Below, in pieces: positions 7,447 to 16,270 of a stretch of DNA of 64,000 nucleotides. The position numbers were made by a program, and so were the translations under genes. The stretch's first letter is position 1. Each line of letters starts with the position of its first letter. The DNA is from Haloarchaeobius iranensis (GTDB taxonomy: Archaea; Halobacteriota; Halobacteria; Halobacteriales; Natrialbaceae). Location of the stretch: assembly GCF_900103505.1 (NCBI RefSeq), contig NZ_FNIA01000015.1:1-64000 (forward strand). Reading direction: 5' to 3'. The notes beneath the pieces were generated by a model that searched no databases, was not told where the DNA came from, and saw only the letters and a list, made by a program, of their open reading frames with translations.

Positions 7447-9320
7447 CCACGCACCTCCGTCTCGGCGGCGTCGGTGCTGGTTTCTACCGCAGCCGCGACT
7501 GCACCGGTCTGAACCGCCCACAGGCCGGCGTACCTGCCGTCCTGCTCGACGAGTTCGGCGTGGGTCCCGCGCTCGGTGACCCGGCCGTCGTCCAGGACGA
7601 CGATACGGTCCGCTTGACGGACCGTCGAGAGCCGGTGGGCGACGGCGAAGACGGTGCGGTCGGCGGCGACCGTCCGGAGCGTGCGCTGTATCTCGGCCTC
7701 GGTCTCGGTGTCGACGTGGCTCGTCGCCTCGTCGAACACGAGGACCTCGGGGTCGGAGAGCAGCGCGCGGGCGATGGCGAGGCGCTGGCGCTGGCCGCCC
7801 GAGAGCGTCGTCCCCCGCTCGCCGACCTCGGTGTCGTACCCCTCGGGCAGTTCGGCGACGAACTCGTGTGCGCTCGCCCGTTTCGCCGCATCCACGACAT
7901 CGTCCCGCGTCGCGTCGGGCCGGGCGTACGCCACGTTCTCGTGGACCGTTCCGGGGAACAGGAACGGGTCCTGTCCGACGTAGCCGACGTGTTGGCGGAG
8001 GCTCCGGACGGAGTGGTCGGCGACCGGCTGACCGTCCACGCGTATCTCCCCGGCATCCGGCTCCTGGAACCGGAGCAGGAGCTTCACGAGCGTGGACTTG
8101 CCGGCCCCGCTGTGGCCGACGATACCGACGAAGTCGCCGGGAGCGGCGGTCAGGGAGACGTCGGTGAGGGTCGACTCGTCGTCGCCGTCCTCGTTGCCGT
8201 CTCCCTCACCGTAGTCGAAGCTGACCGCGTCGTACTCGACCCCACCGTCGGTGACCGACAACGGCGGGACGTCGTCTTTCCGGGCCGCGGCGGCGTCGTG
8301 CCGCAGGAGGGGCACCACCCGCCGGCTCGATGCCTGGCCGCTCTCTATCTTGTCGAGCACCTCCACGGCGAGCTTGCGGGTCGGGTCCATCAGCGAGAAC
8401 GTGTACATGATGAAGGTCAACAGGGTCCCGGCGGTCAGCGACTGGGTGAACACCGCGGGGGTGCCGGTGAGTATCCAGTAGCTGCCGACGCCGAAGAGGA
8501 ACCAGACGCCGGCGACGGCGAGCAGCCACGAGACGCGGTTGTAGATCGCACGGAGCTTGAGCGCCGACCAGGCCGCAGCCTTGTACTCGCCGGAGGCGTG
8601 GCCGACCCGCTCTGCCTCCCGGCCCTCGCGGACGAGCGACTTGACGGTCCGGATACCCTCGATGGCGTCCCGGAGTCGAGCGTTCAGTCGGCCGACGTTC
8701 GCCCTGACGGCGTCGTAGCGCGGTTCGAGCAGACCGGCGTAGTACCGCGCGGTGATGGCGACGACGATGGGGAGCAGCGCCATGACGACCGCGAGGTTCC
8801 AGTTCAGCAGCAGCATGAACGCGAACGCGGTGACGAGCTCGCCACCGTACTGCACGGCCGCTCGCCCGCCGTCGAACAGGTCCTCGAGGTTGTCGACGTC
8901 GTCGTTCAGCACGCTCAGGAGGTCGCGGTCCTCGGCCCGGTGAGCCGAGAGCGGGAGCGCGGTCGCGGTCTCGAAGGCGGCAGTGCGGATGTCGTGCAGC
9001 GTCTCCAGGTTGGCTCGCTCGTAGACGAGCACGCCGTACCACCGACAGAGGCTCTCGCCGCCGACGGCGACCACGAGCGAGGCGACCACGAGCGTCGCCT
9101 GTCCCGCGGTATCGGTCGGAATCCAGGCGTCGGGGACCAGCGGCAGGGTGAACGCCTGGCTTTCCAGGAGCAGCGAGTCGAGGGCCACCCCGATGACCAG
9201 GGCGGGGACGCGCTGGAACGCGAGTGCGAGGAGGACCAGCACGGTCCCGCCGACGAACTGGCGACTGCGACGGCGTGCGAACCGATGCAACAGGTAGCGG
9301 ACTGGGGTCGTTGTCGACAT
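7443..9320 (-). CDS. ABC exporter subunit, first gene of pair
   Basis: This 625-residue half-transporter has an N-terminal six-helix membrane domain (about 20-330) and a C-terminal ATPase. The ATPase shows Walker A GHSGAGKSTLVKLLL, signature TTLSGGQRQRLAIARA and Walker B VLVFDEATSHVD, and the switch region VAHRLST. Between the domains is an acidic Gly/Asp/Glu-rich linker (GEGDGNEDGDDEST). It is the first gene of a two-gene operon and shares a four-base overlap with the second subunit. A winged-helix zinc-ribbon regulator is transcribed divergently 153 bases away and may control the pair; that link is inference from position. Confidence 0.92.
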   Translation of the reverse strand: MSTTTPVRYLLHRFARRRSRQFVGGTVLVLLALAFQRVPALVIGVALDSLLLESQAFTLPLVPDAWIPTDTAGQATLVVASLVVAVGGESLCRWYGVLVYERANLETLHDIRTAAFETATALPLSAHRAEDRDLLSVLNDDVDNLEDLFDGGRAAVQYGGELVTAFAFMLLLNWNLAVVMALLPIVVAITARYYAGLLEPRYDAVRANVGRLNARLRDAIEGIRTVKSLVREGREAERVGHASGEYKAAAWSALKLRAIYNRVSWLLAVAGVWFLFGVGSYWILTGTPAVFTQSLTAGTLLTFIMYTFSLMDPTRKLAVEVLDKIESGQASSRRVVPLLRHDAAAARKDDVPPLSVTDGGVEYDAVSFDYGEGDGNEDGDDESTLTDVSLTAAPGDFVGIVGHSGAGKSTLVKLLLRFQEPDAGEIRVDGQPVADHSVRSLRQHVGYVGQDPFLFPGTVHENVAYARPDATRDDVVDAAKRASAHEFVAELPEGYDTEVGERGTTLSGGQRQRLAIARALLSDPEVLVFDEATSHVDTETEAEIQRTLRTVAADRTVFAVAHRLSTVRQADRIVVLDDGRVTERGTHAELVEQDGRYAGLWAVQTGAVAAAVETSTDAAETEVRG

Positions 9321-9429
9321 ATCGTAGTGGATTGACTGTGAGCGGTTCCGGTCGGTCTGTCCTGACGAGATGCCAGTGCCGGACGCAGGATAAACGTAAT
9401 CTGTACGGCGCTACTGTAAGTGAGGTGTT

Positions 9430-9449
9430 ATTTCGACCCCAAACGAAAT
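9430..9449. promoter_or_regulatory. Palindrome ATTTCG-N8-CGAAAT
   Basis: A perfect 6-bp inverted repeat lies 25-44 bases before the ATG at 9474, overlapping a TTATTT TATA-like stretch. It sits in the intergenic space shared with the ABC exporter operon. A site here could serve as operator for the regulator encoded at 9474, the exporter, or both. Confidence 0.4.
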
Positions 9450-9473
9450 GTTCGCTCCCGAGTACGTCCATCT

Positions 9474-10370
9474 ATGGGAGTTGAATCTGAGGGAGGGGCG
9501 GCCAAACAGGTCCAGGAGCGACCACCCGACGACGTGTTCGGCCTGCTGGGGAACGAGGTGCGACTCGAGATCCTGCAGGCGATGAGCACCAGGCCGGACG
9601 CCACGTACTCGTTCTCGGAGCTCTACGACCGTGTCGAGATGGACGACAGCGGGAACTTCAACTACCACCTCAGCAAGCTCGAGGGTGTGTTCGTCCGCAA
9701 GGACGACGGCTACGAGCTCACCCACGCCGGCAAGAGCGTCATCGGGGCGGTGTACGCCGGGACGTTCACCGCGAACGCGTCCATCGAACCCATCTCCGCG
9801 GACTGGGACTGCCTGCTCTGTGGCGGGGAGATGCTCATCCGCTACGAGGACGAGCGGGTGCAGTTCCGGTGTGAGGACTGCGAGGAGGGAGCCGAGTTCC
9901 CGTTCCCGCCCGGCAACCTCGAGGAGTACGACCGCGACGAGCTCCCGAGAGCGTTCGCCCGCTGGTACCACCAGAGCTTCCGCAAGCTGTTCGACGGATT
10001 CTGTGGCGTCTGCAGCGGTCGCGTCGAGCGGGACCTGCTCCACCCGCCCGAGAGCGTCGAGGAGGGGCGGGGGCCATCGGAGGTCTCGTTCGAGTGCACG
10101 CGGTGTGGGATGTCGGGAGTGGTCACCGGCGGCTCGATGGTGACGCTGCACCCCATCGTGGAGGGGTTCCTCGCGGAGCACGGCTTCGACGTGTCCTCGC
10201 GCCATCCGTCCCAGATATGGGCCGACCTCGACGTCCACGAGGCGTTCGTCGACGACCACGAGCATCCGGCGTTCGGCATCCGCTTCGCTGTCGACGACGA
10301 ACAGGTCGTCGCGACGGTCACCGCCGACGGCCACGTGGAGGACGTGCGGCGCGAGCCACGCGAGGACTGA
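9474..10370 (+). CDS. Winged-helix regulator with Cys-rich (zinc ribbon-like) domains
   Basis: The 298-residue protein begins with an ArsR-like winged helix (DDVFGLLGNEVRLEILQAM, then GNFNYHLSKLEG as recognition helix) in residues 18-85. After it come two Cys clusters that look like zinc ribbons: CLLCGGE with CEDC, and CGVCSG with CTRCG. The C-terminal part is a compact domain ending in a strand-rich FGIRFAVDDEQVVATVT. This arrangement is common in haloarchaea as an uncharacterised DUF7351-type regulator (name recalled, not searched). The ATG at 9474 is chosen because it directly follows the promoter region and begins the conserved domain; earlier codons in frame overlap the palindrome. It is divergent from the ABC exporter. 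Confidence 0.85.
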   Translation: MGVESEGGAAKQVQERPPDDVFGLLGNEVRLEILQAMSTRPDATYSFSELYDRVEMDDSGNFNYHLSKLEGVFVRKDDGYELTHAGKSVIGAVYAGTFTANASIEPISADWDCLLCGGEMLIRYEDERVQFRCEDCEEGAEFPFPPGNLEEYDRDELPRAFARWYHQSFRKLFDGFCGVCSGRVERDLLHPPESVEEGRGPSEVSFECTRCGMSGVVTGGSMVTLHPIVEGFLAEHGFDVSSRHPSQIWADLDVHEAFVDDHEHPAFGIRFAVDDEQVVATVTADGHVEDVRREPRED

Positions 10371-10390
10371 CCGGCACGGCCGGGGACCGG

Positions 10391-10774
10391 TCAGCGCACC
10401 TGCCCGAGACGCAGGCCGACGACGGTGCCGGCGGCCGACGTCACCGCGACGGCGACCGCGGTGACCTGGAAGGGAACTGCCCAGCCAGTGGACGGCACTG
10501 CGTGGACGTAGTCCGGCGATTCGACGACGAAGTGCAGGAGCACGCCCAGTGCGAACGCGCCAGCCATCGACGCTGTGAACAGAACCCGCCCGAGCTGGTG
10601 GTCTCGCCCGTCGAGCACCACGTCGGCCAGCGGTCCGAAGAACGTCGTCGTCAGCACGAGCACGCTGGCCCAGTCGGGGAGCGGGACCGGAACCAGCCCG
10701 TGTATCGCCCCGTGGCTGCCCGCAACGAGGAGATGGAACAGGAGCACGACCAGCAGCGCGGGACGGTGCGCCAT
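10391..10774 (-). CDS. Small four-helix membrane protein
   Basis: This 127-residue protein has four probable membrane helices (LLVVLLFHLLVAG, ASVLVLTTTFFGPLADVVL, VLFTASMAGAFALGVLLHFVV, VTAVAVAVTSAAGTVVGL) and little else. The ATG at 10774 overlaps the epimerase stop codon as ATGA, so it is translated from the same message. I do not recognise the family. The coupling suggests a supporting role, but the epimerase itself gives no specific pathway. Confidence 0.75.
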   Translation of the reverse strand: MAHRPALLVVLLFHLLVAGSHGAIHGLVPVPLPDWASVLVLTTTFFGPLADVVLDGRDHQLGRVLFTASMAGAFALGVLLHFVVESPDYVHAVPSTGWAVPFQVTAVAVAVTSAAGTVVGLRLGQVR

Positions 10775-11742
10775 CACCGACTCCCCCGGTCCAGCACCTC
10801 GCCGGTCTGCTGCCACTCGGCGACGACGCGGTCGAGCCCCTGCTCGACCGTCGGGTACTCCGGCTCCCAGTCGAACGCCTGCCGGAAGCGGGCGTTCGAG
10901 GTGGGCATCGGCCTCGTGAGCAGTCGTCGCATGTTATCGTCGATTGCGAGGCCGGCGAGCCAGGCCGGGACACGGCGCGGTTTCGGGGCGTCCAGCCGGT
11001 CGGCGAAGCCCCGGAGGAACTCGGCGTACGTCGTCGGGCGGTCGTCGACCACGTGGAACGTCCCCGTCGCATCGCCGTCTACAGCCGCGGCGAAGGCCCT
11101 CGCAGCGTCGTCCACGTGGACGAACGAGAGTTCGGCGTCGGCCCGACCGAGCAGGCCGCCGGCGATGATCGGCAGTCGGCGGTCCGCCAGTCGCTCACCG
11201 AACAGCTTCGTGTGCGCCGTGTCGGCGGCGTAGAAGTAGCCGTCGCGGAGGACGACCGGCTCGTACCCGTGCTCGTCGGCGCCGTCGCGGACGATGCGCT
11301 CGGCCGCCAGCGCCGACCGCGTCGAGCGGTCCGGGTGCGGTTCGCTCTCCTCGTCGAACTGGCTGCCGTCGGGCTGGCGGGCGACCCAGACGACGCTCTG
11401 GAGGACGACCCGGTCGGCGTCGTACTCGGCCGCGGCGGCCACCAGGTTCTCCGCACCCACCCGTCGGACGCGGTCGTTCAGTGCCCACTCCTCCTCGGAC
11501 GGGTTCGTGTCCGTCGGGATCTCGGTCGCCGCGTGGACCAGCACGTCGGCACCGCTGGCGGCCTCGACCACTGACTCGCGGTCGAGCACGTCGCCGCGAC
11601 GGGGGTCACCGCCCGACTCCCGGACCAGCTCGGCCCCCGCATCGTCCCTGGTCAGTCCGACGACCTCGTGGCCACGGGCCGAACACAGTGCGACCAGTCG
11701 ACGTCCGAGGACGCCGGTCGCGCCGGCGATGAACACCTGCAT
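10774..11742 (-). CDS. NAD(P)-dependent epimerase/dehydratase-like protein
   Basis: The 322-residue protein is an atypical or extended short-chain Rossmann protein. It starts with MQVFIAGATGVLGRRLV, the G-A-T-G-x-L-G nucleotide motif, and has an early acidic loop (RRGDVLDRESV) like other NmrA/epimerase proteins. In place of the classical Y-x-x-x-K motif there is GYFYAADTAHTK, so catalysis by the normal epimerase mechanism is uncertain. C-terminal residues RMPTSNARFRQAFDWEPEYPT resemble the sugar-epimerase tail. It starts 85 bases from a divergent Bat-type regulator gene and is followed by a coupled membrane-protein gene. Substrate unknown. Confidence 0.82.
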   Translation of the reverse strand: MQVFIAGATGVLGRRLVALCSARGHEVVGLTRDDAGAELVRESGGDPRRGDVLDRESVVEAASGADVLVHAATEIPTDTNPSEEEWALNDRVRRVGAENLVAAAAEYDADRVVLQSVVWVARQPDGSQFDEESEPHPDRSTRSALAAERIVRDGADEHGYEPVVLRDGYFYAADTAHTKLFGERLADRRLPIIAGGLLGRADAELSFVHVDDAARAFAAAVDGDATGTFHVVDDRPTTYAEFLRGFADRLDAPKPRRVPAWLAGLAIDDNMRRLLTRPMPTSNARFRQAFDWEPEYPTVEQGLDRVVAEWQQTGEVLDRGSR

Positions 11743-11796
11743 GCTCGACTGTTGGCCGCGCGAAACCAAGCTGGAACTGCCGACATTGGTCGGGGT

Positions 11797-11804
11797 ATTT
11801 ATCA
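11797..11804 (+). promoter_or_regulatory. TATA-like box of Bat-type regulator
   Basis: TATTTATC is centred about 28 bases before the ATG at 11828, as expected for a leaderless transcript. It lies in the 85-base divergent space shared with the epimerase gene. Confidence 0.5.
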
Positions 11805-11827
11805 AAGTCTCTCGAACCGGCGGACGA

Positions 11828-12493
11828 ATGCGCTACCTCACGCTCCGGGTCGCGGGGTCGGAGGCGGAGCTCCACCCCCTCGTCCCGTCGTTGACCGACC
11901 CCGACGTGTTCCGCGAGGCGCAGATGGTCGACTGGGCACCCTCGCTGGACCCGCCGCGGGCCACCGTGCTGCTATACGTGGACGGCGACATCGACCGGTT
12001 CGTCGAGGTGCTCGCGGCGACCGACCTCGTGCTGGAGCACGACGTGACGCGGTTCGCCGAGAACAGGGGCTACGTCTACGTCCACTCCGAGCCGCACCCC
12101 ATCGAGTGGCGACTGTTCGAGGTCGGGACGATGGAGGGGCTCATCCCCGTGTTCCCGATTCAGTACCACCACGACGGGACCATCACCGCCCGAATCGTCG
12201 GGCCGACGGCCACGCTCCAGGCGGCGGTCGAGTCGGTGCCGCCGGGTATCGACGCCACGCTCGAACGCGTCGGCGAGTACGACCTCGGCAGACCGCCCAT
12301 CCCGCCGTCACTCCCGCCCCGGCAGGACGAGGCCCTCCGGACCGCGCTGGAGCTCGGCTACTACGAGGTGCCGCGCGAGGCCGGGCGGGACGAGGTCGCC
12401 GCGGCGATGGACTGCGCACCGAGCACCGCGTCGGAGCATCTCCAGAAGGCCGAACGGGAGGTCGTCAGCACGTACCTGAACCGCGACCACTGA
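11828..12493 (+). CDS. Bat-type HTH transcriptional regulator
   Basis: The 221-residue protein has an N-terminal mixed-strand domain without a recognised ligand motif (about 1-150). A C-terminal HTH_10 (Bat-type) domain follows, seen as LPPRQDEALRTALELGYYEVPRE and then AAAMDCAPSTASEHLQKAE. This is the family named for the bacterio-opsin activator. A second member lies at 34355. Its start is supported by a TATA-like box 28 bases upstream. It may control the divergent epimerase operon. Confidence 0.87.
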   Translation: MRYLTLRVAGSEAELHPLVPSLTDPDVFREAQMVDWAPSLDPPRATVLLYVDGDIDRFVEVLAATDLVLEHDVTRFAENRGYVYVHSEPHPIEWRLFEVGTMEGLIPVFPIQYHHDGTITARIVGPTATLQAAVESVPPGIDATLERVGEYDLGRPPIPPSLPPRQDEALRTALELGYYEVPREAGRDEVAAAMDCAPSTASEHLQKAEREVVSTYLNRDH

Positions 12494-12501
12494 GTGCGGC
12501 C

Positions 12502-13347
12502 TCAGGTGCCCGCTCCAGCCCCCTCGTCCTGCTGCTCGTCTCGGTCGTCCGCATCGCCGTCGGTGGCGTCCGCCTCGTCCTCGGACTCGGCCGGCTCCGG
12601 CAGGTCCCGAACGACCAGCACCGGCGCGACCGCGCCCTCCGCCACGCGCTCCGCGTCGTCGCCGAACACCGCCGAGAGCACCGGCGGGCCACCCTCGCCC
12701 ATGACGACGACGTCGAACTCGGCTGTCCGGGCGACGATGTCGTAGATGGGGGTCTCGGAGTCGCCGGTCTCCACGGCGATGCGGTCCGGGTCGAAGCCCC
12801 GTTGTTCGAGCGTGGCGTCGGCCCGCTGGACCGCGGACTCGGCGTCGTAGCCGCCGCCTTTCACGCCCCAGAGCGTGACGCGTTCGTCGCCGTCGACGAG
12901 CAGCGCCGCGACGAGGTCGACGAGACGGGCGACGTCGATCTTCCCCCGGACCGCGACGAGCACGTCCTCGACCTCCCCGCTCGGGTTCGGGAGGAGCGTC
13001 GCCGTCGCACCGACCTCCTCGGCGACCCGCTCGACGGTCTGGTCGCGGTCGTGGGTGAAGACGATGCGGGTCTCGATGTCCCGGCCGGCATCGCGGAACG
13101 CCTCGGCGATGGCATCGACAGCCTCCTGAGCACGGTCCTCGAACTGCATGCTCCCCTGCTCAGTGGGGGTCTGTTCGGGTAGCACGTGGTAGCCGAGGAC
13201 GACGATCTCAGCCGGCGCGAGGAACTCGACGAGCGGTTCGGGAACCGTCTGGCCCTCCAGCACCCGAACCGGGATGAGTATCTTCGGCGGTTCACGCACG
13301 GCGAGGTCCCCCGAGTCAGCGGGGTCCTCGGTGGCGTCCCACGACAT
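12502..13347 (-). CDS. Double universal-stress (Usp) domain protein
   Basis: The 281-residue protein has two Usp-like Rossmann domains: one beginning KILIPVRVLEGQT near residue 23, the second with the C-terminal VVMGEGGPP...VAPVLVVRD pattern. The classical ATP-binding G-2x-G-9x-G(S/T) motif is not cleanly present in either half. A hydrophilic acidic tail (about 30 residues, rich in Asp/Glu) ends it. The gene starts immediately after the stop of an APC permease with no intervening base. Usp proteins fused to or paired with APC transporters are common in haloarchaea and are thought to modulate them. Confidence 0.82.
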   Translation of the reverse strand: MSWDATEDPADSGDLAVREPPKILIPVRVLEGQTVPEPLVEFLAPAEIVVLGYHVLPEQTPTEQGSMQFEDRAQEAVDAIAEAFRDAGRDIETRIVFTHDRDQTVERVAEEVGATATLLPNPSGEVEDVLVAVRGKIDVARLVDLVAALLVDGDERVTLWGVKGGGYDAESAVQRADATLEQRGFDPDRIAVETGDSETPIYDIVARTAEFDVVVMGEGGPPVLSAVFGDDAERVAEGAVAPVLVVRDLPEPAESEDEADATDGDADDRDEQQDEGAGAGT

Positions 13348-14790
13348 TCAGAGCACCCCCTTGAGCGAGACGTCGTTGGCGTAGTAGACGAACCAGCCAG
13401 CCGATGCGACCATGATCGCGACACCGATTATCTGTGACATGGGTTTCATGAATAGGATGAGTCCGAAGCTCGCGACCGCACCGAGGCCCGCGACCAGCCG
13501 GTAGGCAGGGACCCGGAAGTCCGGGTCGTACCACTCGGGCTCGTCGCGCCGCATGGCGATGAGCGCCACGCACATCAGCCCGTACATGACGAGATGCAGG
13601 AACGACGCGACCTCGGCAAGCACTTCGACCTCGCCGAGAGCGACGAGGACGAGCACGGGCCCCCCACCCATCGCGAGTGCGATGTGAGGCGTCCCGTACT
13701 GCAGGTTTATCCGGCTCGCGAACCGCGGGAGGATGGCGTCCTTGCTCAGCGCGAACACCGCCCGCGAGGTCGAGAGGATGGACGCGTTGGCGCTCGAGAC
13801 CGTCGCCAGCAGCCCGGCGACGAGGATGACGATAGCGCCCGGTGCCCCGATGAAGTTCCGCGCGACCTCGACGATGGCCGTCTCGCCGAACCCGGCGAGC
13901 GTGGTGCTGTCGAAGGCGCTGGTGGCAACGAAGATGGTCACCACGTACAGCGTGCCGACGATGAGGACCGACCCGACCATCGCCAGCGGGAGGTTCCGTC
14001 CGGGGTCCTTGATGTCCCCGGCGACCGTCGCGACCTGTGCGAAGCCGAGGTACGACGTGAACACCAGCGCGGCGGTCGTGAACACGGGGAGCGGCCCGAA
14101 CGGCAGGAACCGTTCGGGGGTGGAGCTCCCCCCGAACACACCGACAGCGTCGAGGCTTCCGAAGCTCAGGAACAGGACGAGGATGGTGAGCAGGAGCCCG
14201 ACGACGTAGTTCTGGAGCGTCGCGGCGTTCTCGGTGCCGACCAGGTTCAGGACGGTCAGCAGCACCCCGAACAGGAGTGCGAGCGGGACGACGACCGGGA
14301 CGCCGCCGATGGCGACGCCCGCTTCGGCGAGCACGGCCGCGGCGTAGTTGCCGAAGCCGACCAGGTAGAACGCCGTCGCGAAGACGAGGCCGAGCCAGAT
14401 GCTGATGCCGACGATGGCCCCCGCGAGCGCGCCGAGCGCCCGGGAGATGAAGTAGTAGCCGCCGCCGGACTTCGGCATCGCCGTCGCGAGCTCCGAGGCC
14501 GGGAGCGCGACGAGCAGGGCGATGACCGCACCGATGCCGAACGACCCGGCGGCCGCCGGCCCGGCCTGTCCGGCCGCGAGCCCGGGAAAGACGAAGATGC
14601 CCGCGCCGATCATCGTCCCGACGCCGATGGCGAGGCCGCCCTTGAGGCCGATCGTCCGTTCGAGCTCGGTCCCTTCCTCGGTGACCGACGTCTCGCCGGA
14701 CGCGGATTCGGCTTTGACGACCCGCTCCGGCACCTCTCCTTCGCGGTTCGCGCCCTCGGTGGTCGAGATCTCCTCCTGTCCAGTACCCAT
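13348..14790 (-). CDS. APC family amino acid permease
   Basis: This 480-residue membrane protein has a hydrophilic acidic leader of about 45 residues and then a typical APC core: [20 protein letters not shown] as the first helix with the unwound G-A-G-I-F motif, PKSGGGYYF in the loop after helix 2, and about twelve hydrophobic helices. The start at 14790 is preferred over the farther 14841 because it follows a 30-base stretch of non-coding character. The Usp gene directly abuts its 3' end. It probably imports an amino acid or polyamine, of unknown identity. Confidence 0.9.
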   Translation of the reverse strand: MGTGQEEISTTEGANREGEVPERVVKAESASGETSVTEEGTELERTIGLKGGLAIGVGTMIGAGIFVFPGLAAGQAGPAAAGSFGIGAVIALLVALPASELATAMPKSGGGYYFISRALGALAGAIVGISIWLGLVFATAFYLVGFGNYAAAVLAEAGVAIGGVPVVVPLALLFGVLLTVLNLVGTENAATLQNYVVGLLLTILVLFLSFGSLDAVGVFGGSSTPERFLPFGPLPVFTTAALVFTSYLGFAQVATVAGDIKDPGRNLPLAMVGSVLIVGTLYVVTIFVATSAFDSTTLAGFGETAIVEVARNFIGAPGAIVILVAGLLATVSSANASILSTSRAVFALSKDAILPRFASRINLQYGTPHIALAMGGGPVLVLVALGEVEVLAEVASFLHLVMYGLMCVALIAMRRDEPEWYDPDFRVPAYRLVAGLGAVASFGLILFMKPMSQIIGVAIMVASAGWFVYYANDVSLKGVL

Positions 14791-14915
14791 TACTATCGTA
14801 CCAATCGGGGACACCAGTGAAAAGGGTAAGCCAAGGTTCACCCGGGGAGGCTCCCCACGCCGGTGACCGAAGCGTCACTTGAGTCCCCCAGCGAACATAT
14901 TCTGGCTGCGTTCCG

Positions 14916-14928
14916 GGTTCTGAGAACC
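14916..14928. promoter_or_regulatory. Small palindrome GGTTC-TGA-GAACC
   Basis: This short palindrome lies just before the ATG at 14935, inside an imperfectly symmetric CCGGGTTCTGAGAACCGG, and about 98 bases before the iron-sulfur gene. A CATATT stretch 15-20 bases farther upstream could be its TATA-like box. The position would suit a repressor site. Confidence 0.3.
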
Positions 14929-14934
14929 GGCGTG

Positions 14935-15033
14935 ATGGGTTATGACTCGACCGCCACCAGTCTCGACTGGTACACGATGACGAGTACAGACCCGGGGATG
15001 CGATGGGAACTGGAGGTGAACCGACATGGATGA
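14935..15033 (+). CDS. Possible small leader ORF upstream of iron-sulfur subunit
   Basis: An ATG at 14935 opens a 32-codon frame (MGYDSTATSLDW..., ending ELEVNRHG) that stops at 15033, eight bases into the iron-sulfur subunit gene. The stop-start overlap is ATGGATGA, with the ribosome site GGAGGTGA of the next gene lying inside this frame. A CATATT stretch lies about 35-40 bases upstream. No homology is recognised. It might be a translated leader coupling expression, or chance. Composition is neutral, and length is too short to judge coding bias well. Confidence 0.3.
   Translation: MGYDSTATSLDWYTMTSTDPGMRWELEVNRHG
15012..15019 (+). promoter_or_regulatory. Strong ribosome binding site GGAGGTGA
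   Basis: GGAGGTGA ends six bases before the ATG at 15026. Such a full Shine-Dalgarno match on a first gene is uncommon in leaderless-rich haloarchaea. It supports the start and implies a leadered or internal-operon mRNA. Confidence 0.6.
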
Positions 15034-16270
15034 CGAGGGACGGCTCCCGTTCGACGACCAGTCCGAGACCGAGATGCGGCGCGTGCTCTCGGAGACGGAG
15101 TACGATACCGACCTCGGTCTGGAGATGGCCCGTGACGCACAGCGGGTCGTCGCCGGTGAGCTGAGTGACGCGGAGTTCTACGCGAGGTACCACGAGGACA
15201 TGCTCGAGGAGTTCGGCCAGGACGCCCGCGAACTCCCCGAGCTCCGGGACGACCTCGACGGCGAGGTGGTATCGGAGACCTCGGACGCGACGAGCGTCCG
15301 CGAGTCGCTGGCGGCCCTCGCCGACAGGGAGGACGTCTCGCGGCGGGAACTGCTCGCCAAGGGCGGTGCGGCTGCCGCGGCACTGAGCGTCTTCGCCGGT
15401 GCCGGGAGCGGCTCCGGCGGGGAGCACGGTGACACGCCGACGGACGGCGATGGCACCCGCTGGGGGATGGTCATCAACCTCAACAACTGCGACGGCTGCC
15501 TCGCCTGCGTCAGCGCCTGCTCGCAGGAGCACGGCCTCTCCCGCGGCGCGAACTGGATGTACGTCTTCACCTACGAGGACCGCAACCAGGACGACGAGAA
15601 CTTCCTCGTCCGGCCCTGCCAGCACTGCACCGATTCGCCGTGCACGAAGGTCTGCCCGGTCGGCGCGCGCCACACCCGCGACGAGGACGGGCTCGTGCTC
15701 ACGGACTACGACATCTGTATCGGCTGCCGGTACTGCGAGGTATCGTGCCCGTACGGCGTGAACTACTTCCAGTGGGGCGAGCCCGACGTGCCGGACGCGG
15801 AGATCCCGAACGAGCACCAGCTCGACGACCGGGGGAAGTGGGTCGGGTCGCGGCCGCCGGAGGGCGTCATGGGAAAATGTACCTTCTGCGTCGACCGGCA
15901 GGACGGCCAGATGGGCGAGGAGAGGGTCGGGACGACCGCCTGCGAGGAGGCCTGTGCGATGGACGCCATCCACTTCGGCGACCTCAACGACGAGGAGAGC
16001 GCACCGAACCAGCACCTCCACGAGTACCGGGGCGAACAGGAGAACGACCGCTCCTCCTTCCCGGACCGGACCGAGCACACGGTCTCGACGTTCAACCTGC
16101 TGGAGGAGCGCGGGACGAGCCCGAACGTCCACTACATCGGCAACGAGCCGTCGCCCCACGCCGAACAGGTCGAGGGGCCGGTCTCCTACGAGGATGTCGG
16201 GCTCGTCGACGACCGTAGTGAGGTGCTCGACGACGGTGCCGCCGCCAACGAGGAGGGTGAGGAGGCATGA
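15026..16270 (+). CDS. 4Fe-4S electron-transfer subunit with internal Tat leader
   Basis: The 414-residue protein has an acidic N-terminal domain of about 100 residues, then a twin-arginine leader (DVSRRELL at 103-110, followed by a short hydrophobic Ala-rich stretch), then a DmsB/PsrB-type ferredoxin domain. The Cys motifs are CDGCLACVSAC from residue 155, CQHCTDSPCTKVCP, CIGCRYCEVSCP and CTFC with a distant CEEAC, enough for four [4Fe-4S] clusters. The partner NrfD gene overlaps by four bases and a small membrane protein follows. Such subunits carry electrons between a quinone-linked membrane anchor and a molybdopterin enzyme, but no such enzyme is nearby. Confidence 0.88.
   Translation: MDDEGRLPFDDQSETEMRRVLSETEYDTDLGLEMARDAQRVVAGELSDAEFYARYHEDMLEEFGQDARELPELRDDLDGEVVSETSDATSVRESLAALADREDVSRRELLAKGGAAAAALSVFAGAGSGSGGEHGDTPTDGDGTRWGMVINLNNCDGCLACVSACSQEHGLSRGANWMYVFTYEDRNQDDENFLVRPCQHCTDSPCTKVCPVGARHTRDEDGLVLTDYDICIGCRYCEVSCPYGVNYFQWGEPDVPDAEIPNEHQLDDRGKWVGSRPPEGVMGKCTFCVDRQDGQMGEERVGTTACEEACAMDAIHFGDLNDEESAPNQHLHEYRGEQENDRSSFPDRTEHTVSTFNLLEERGTSPNVHYIGNEPSPHAEQVEGPVSYEDVGLVDDRSEVLDDGAAANEEGEEA

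Noticed and set aside
7365-9335. 656-codon plus-strand frame opposite the ABC exporter
   Set aside because: The minus strand holds complete ABC motifs; the plus product has no domain and an unnatural composition.
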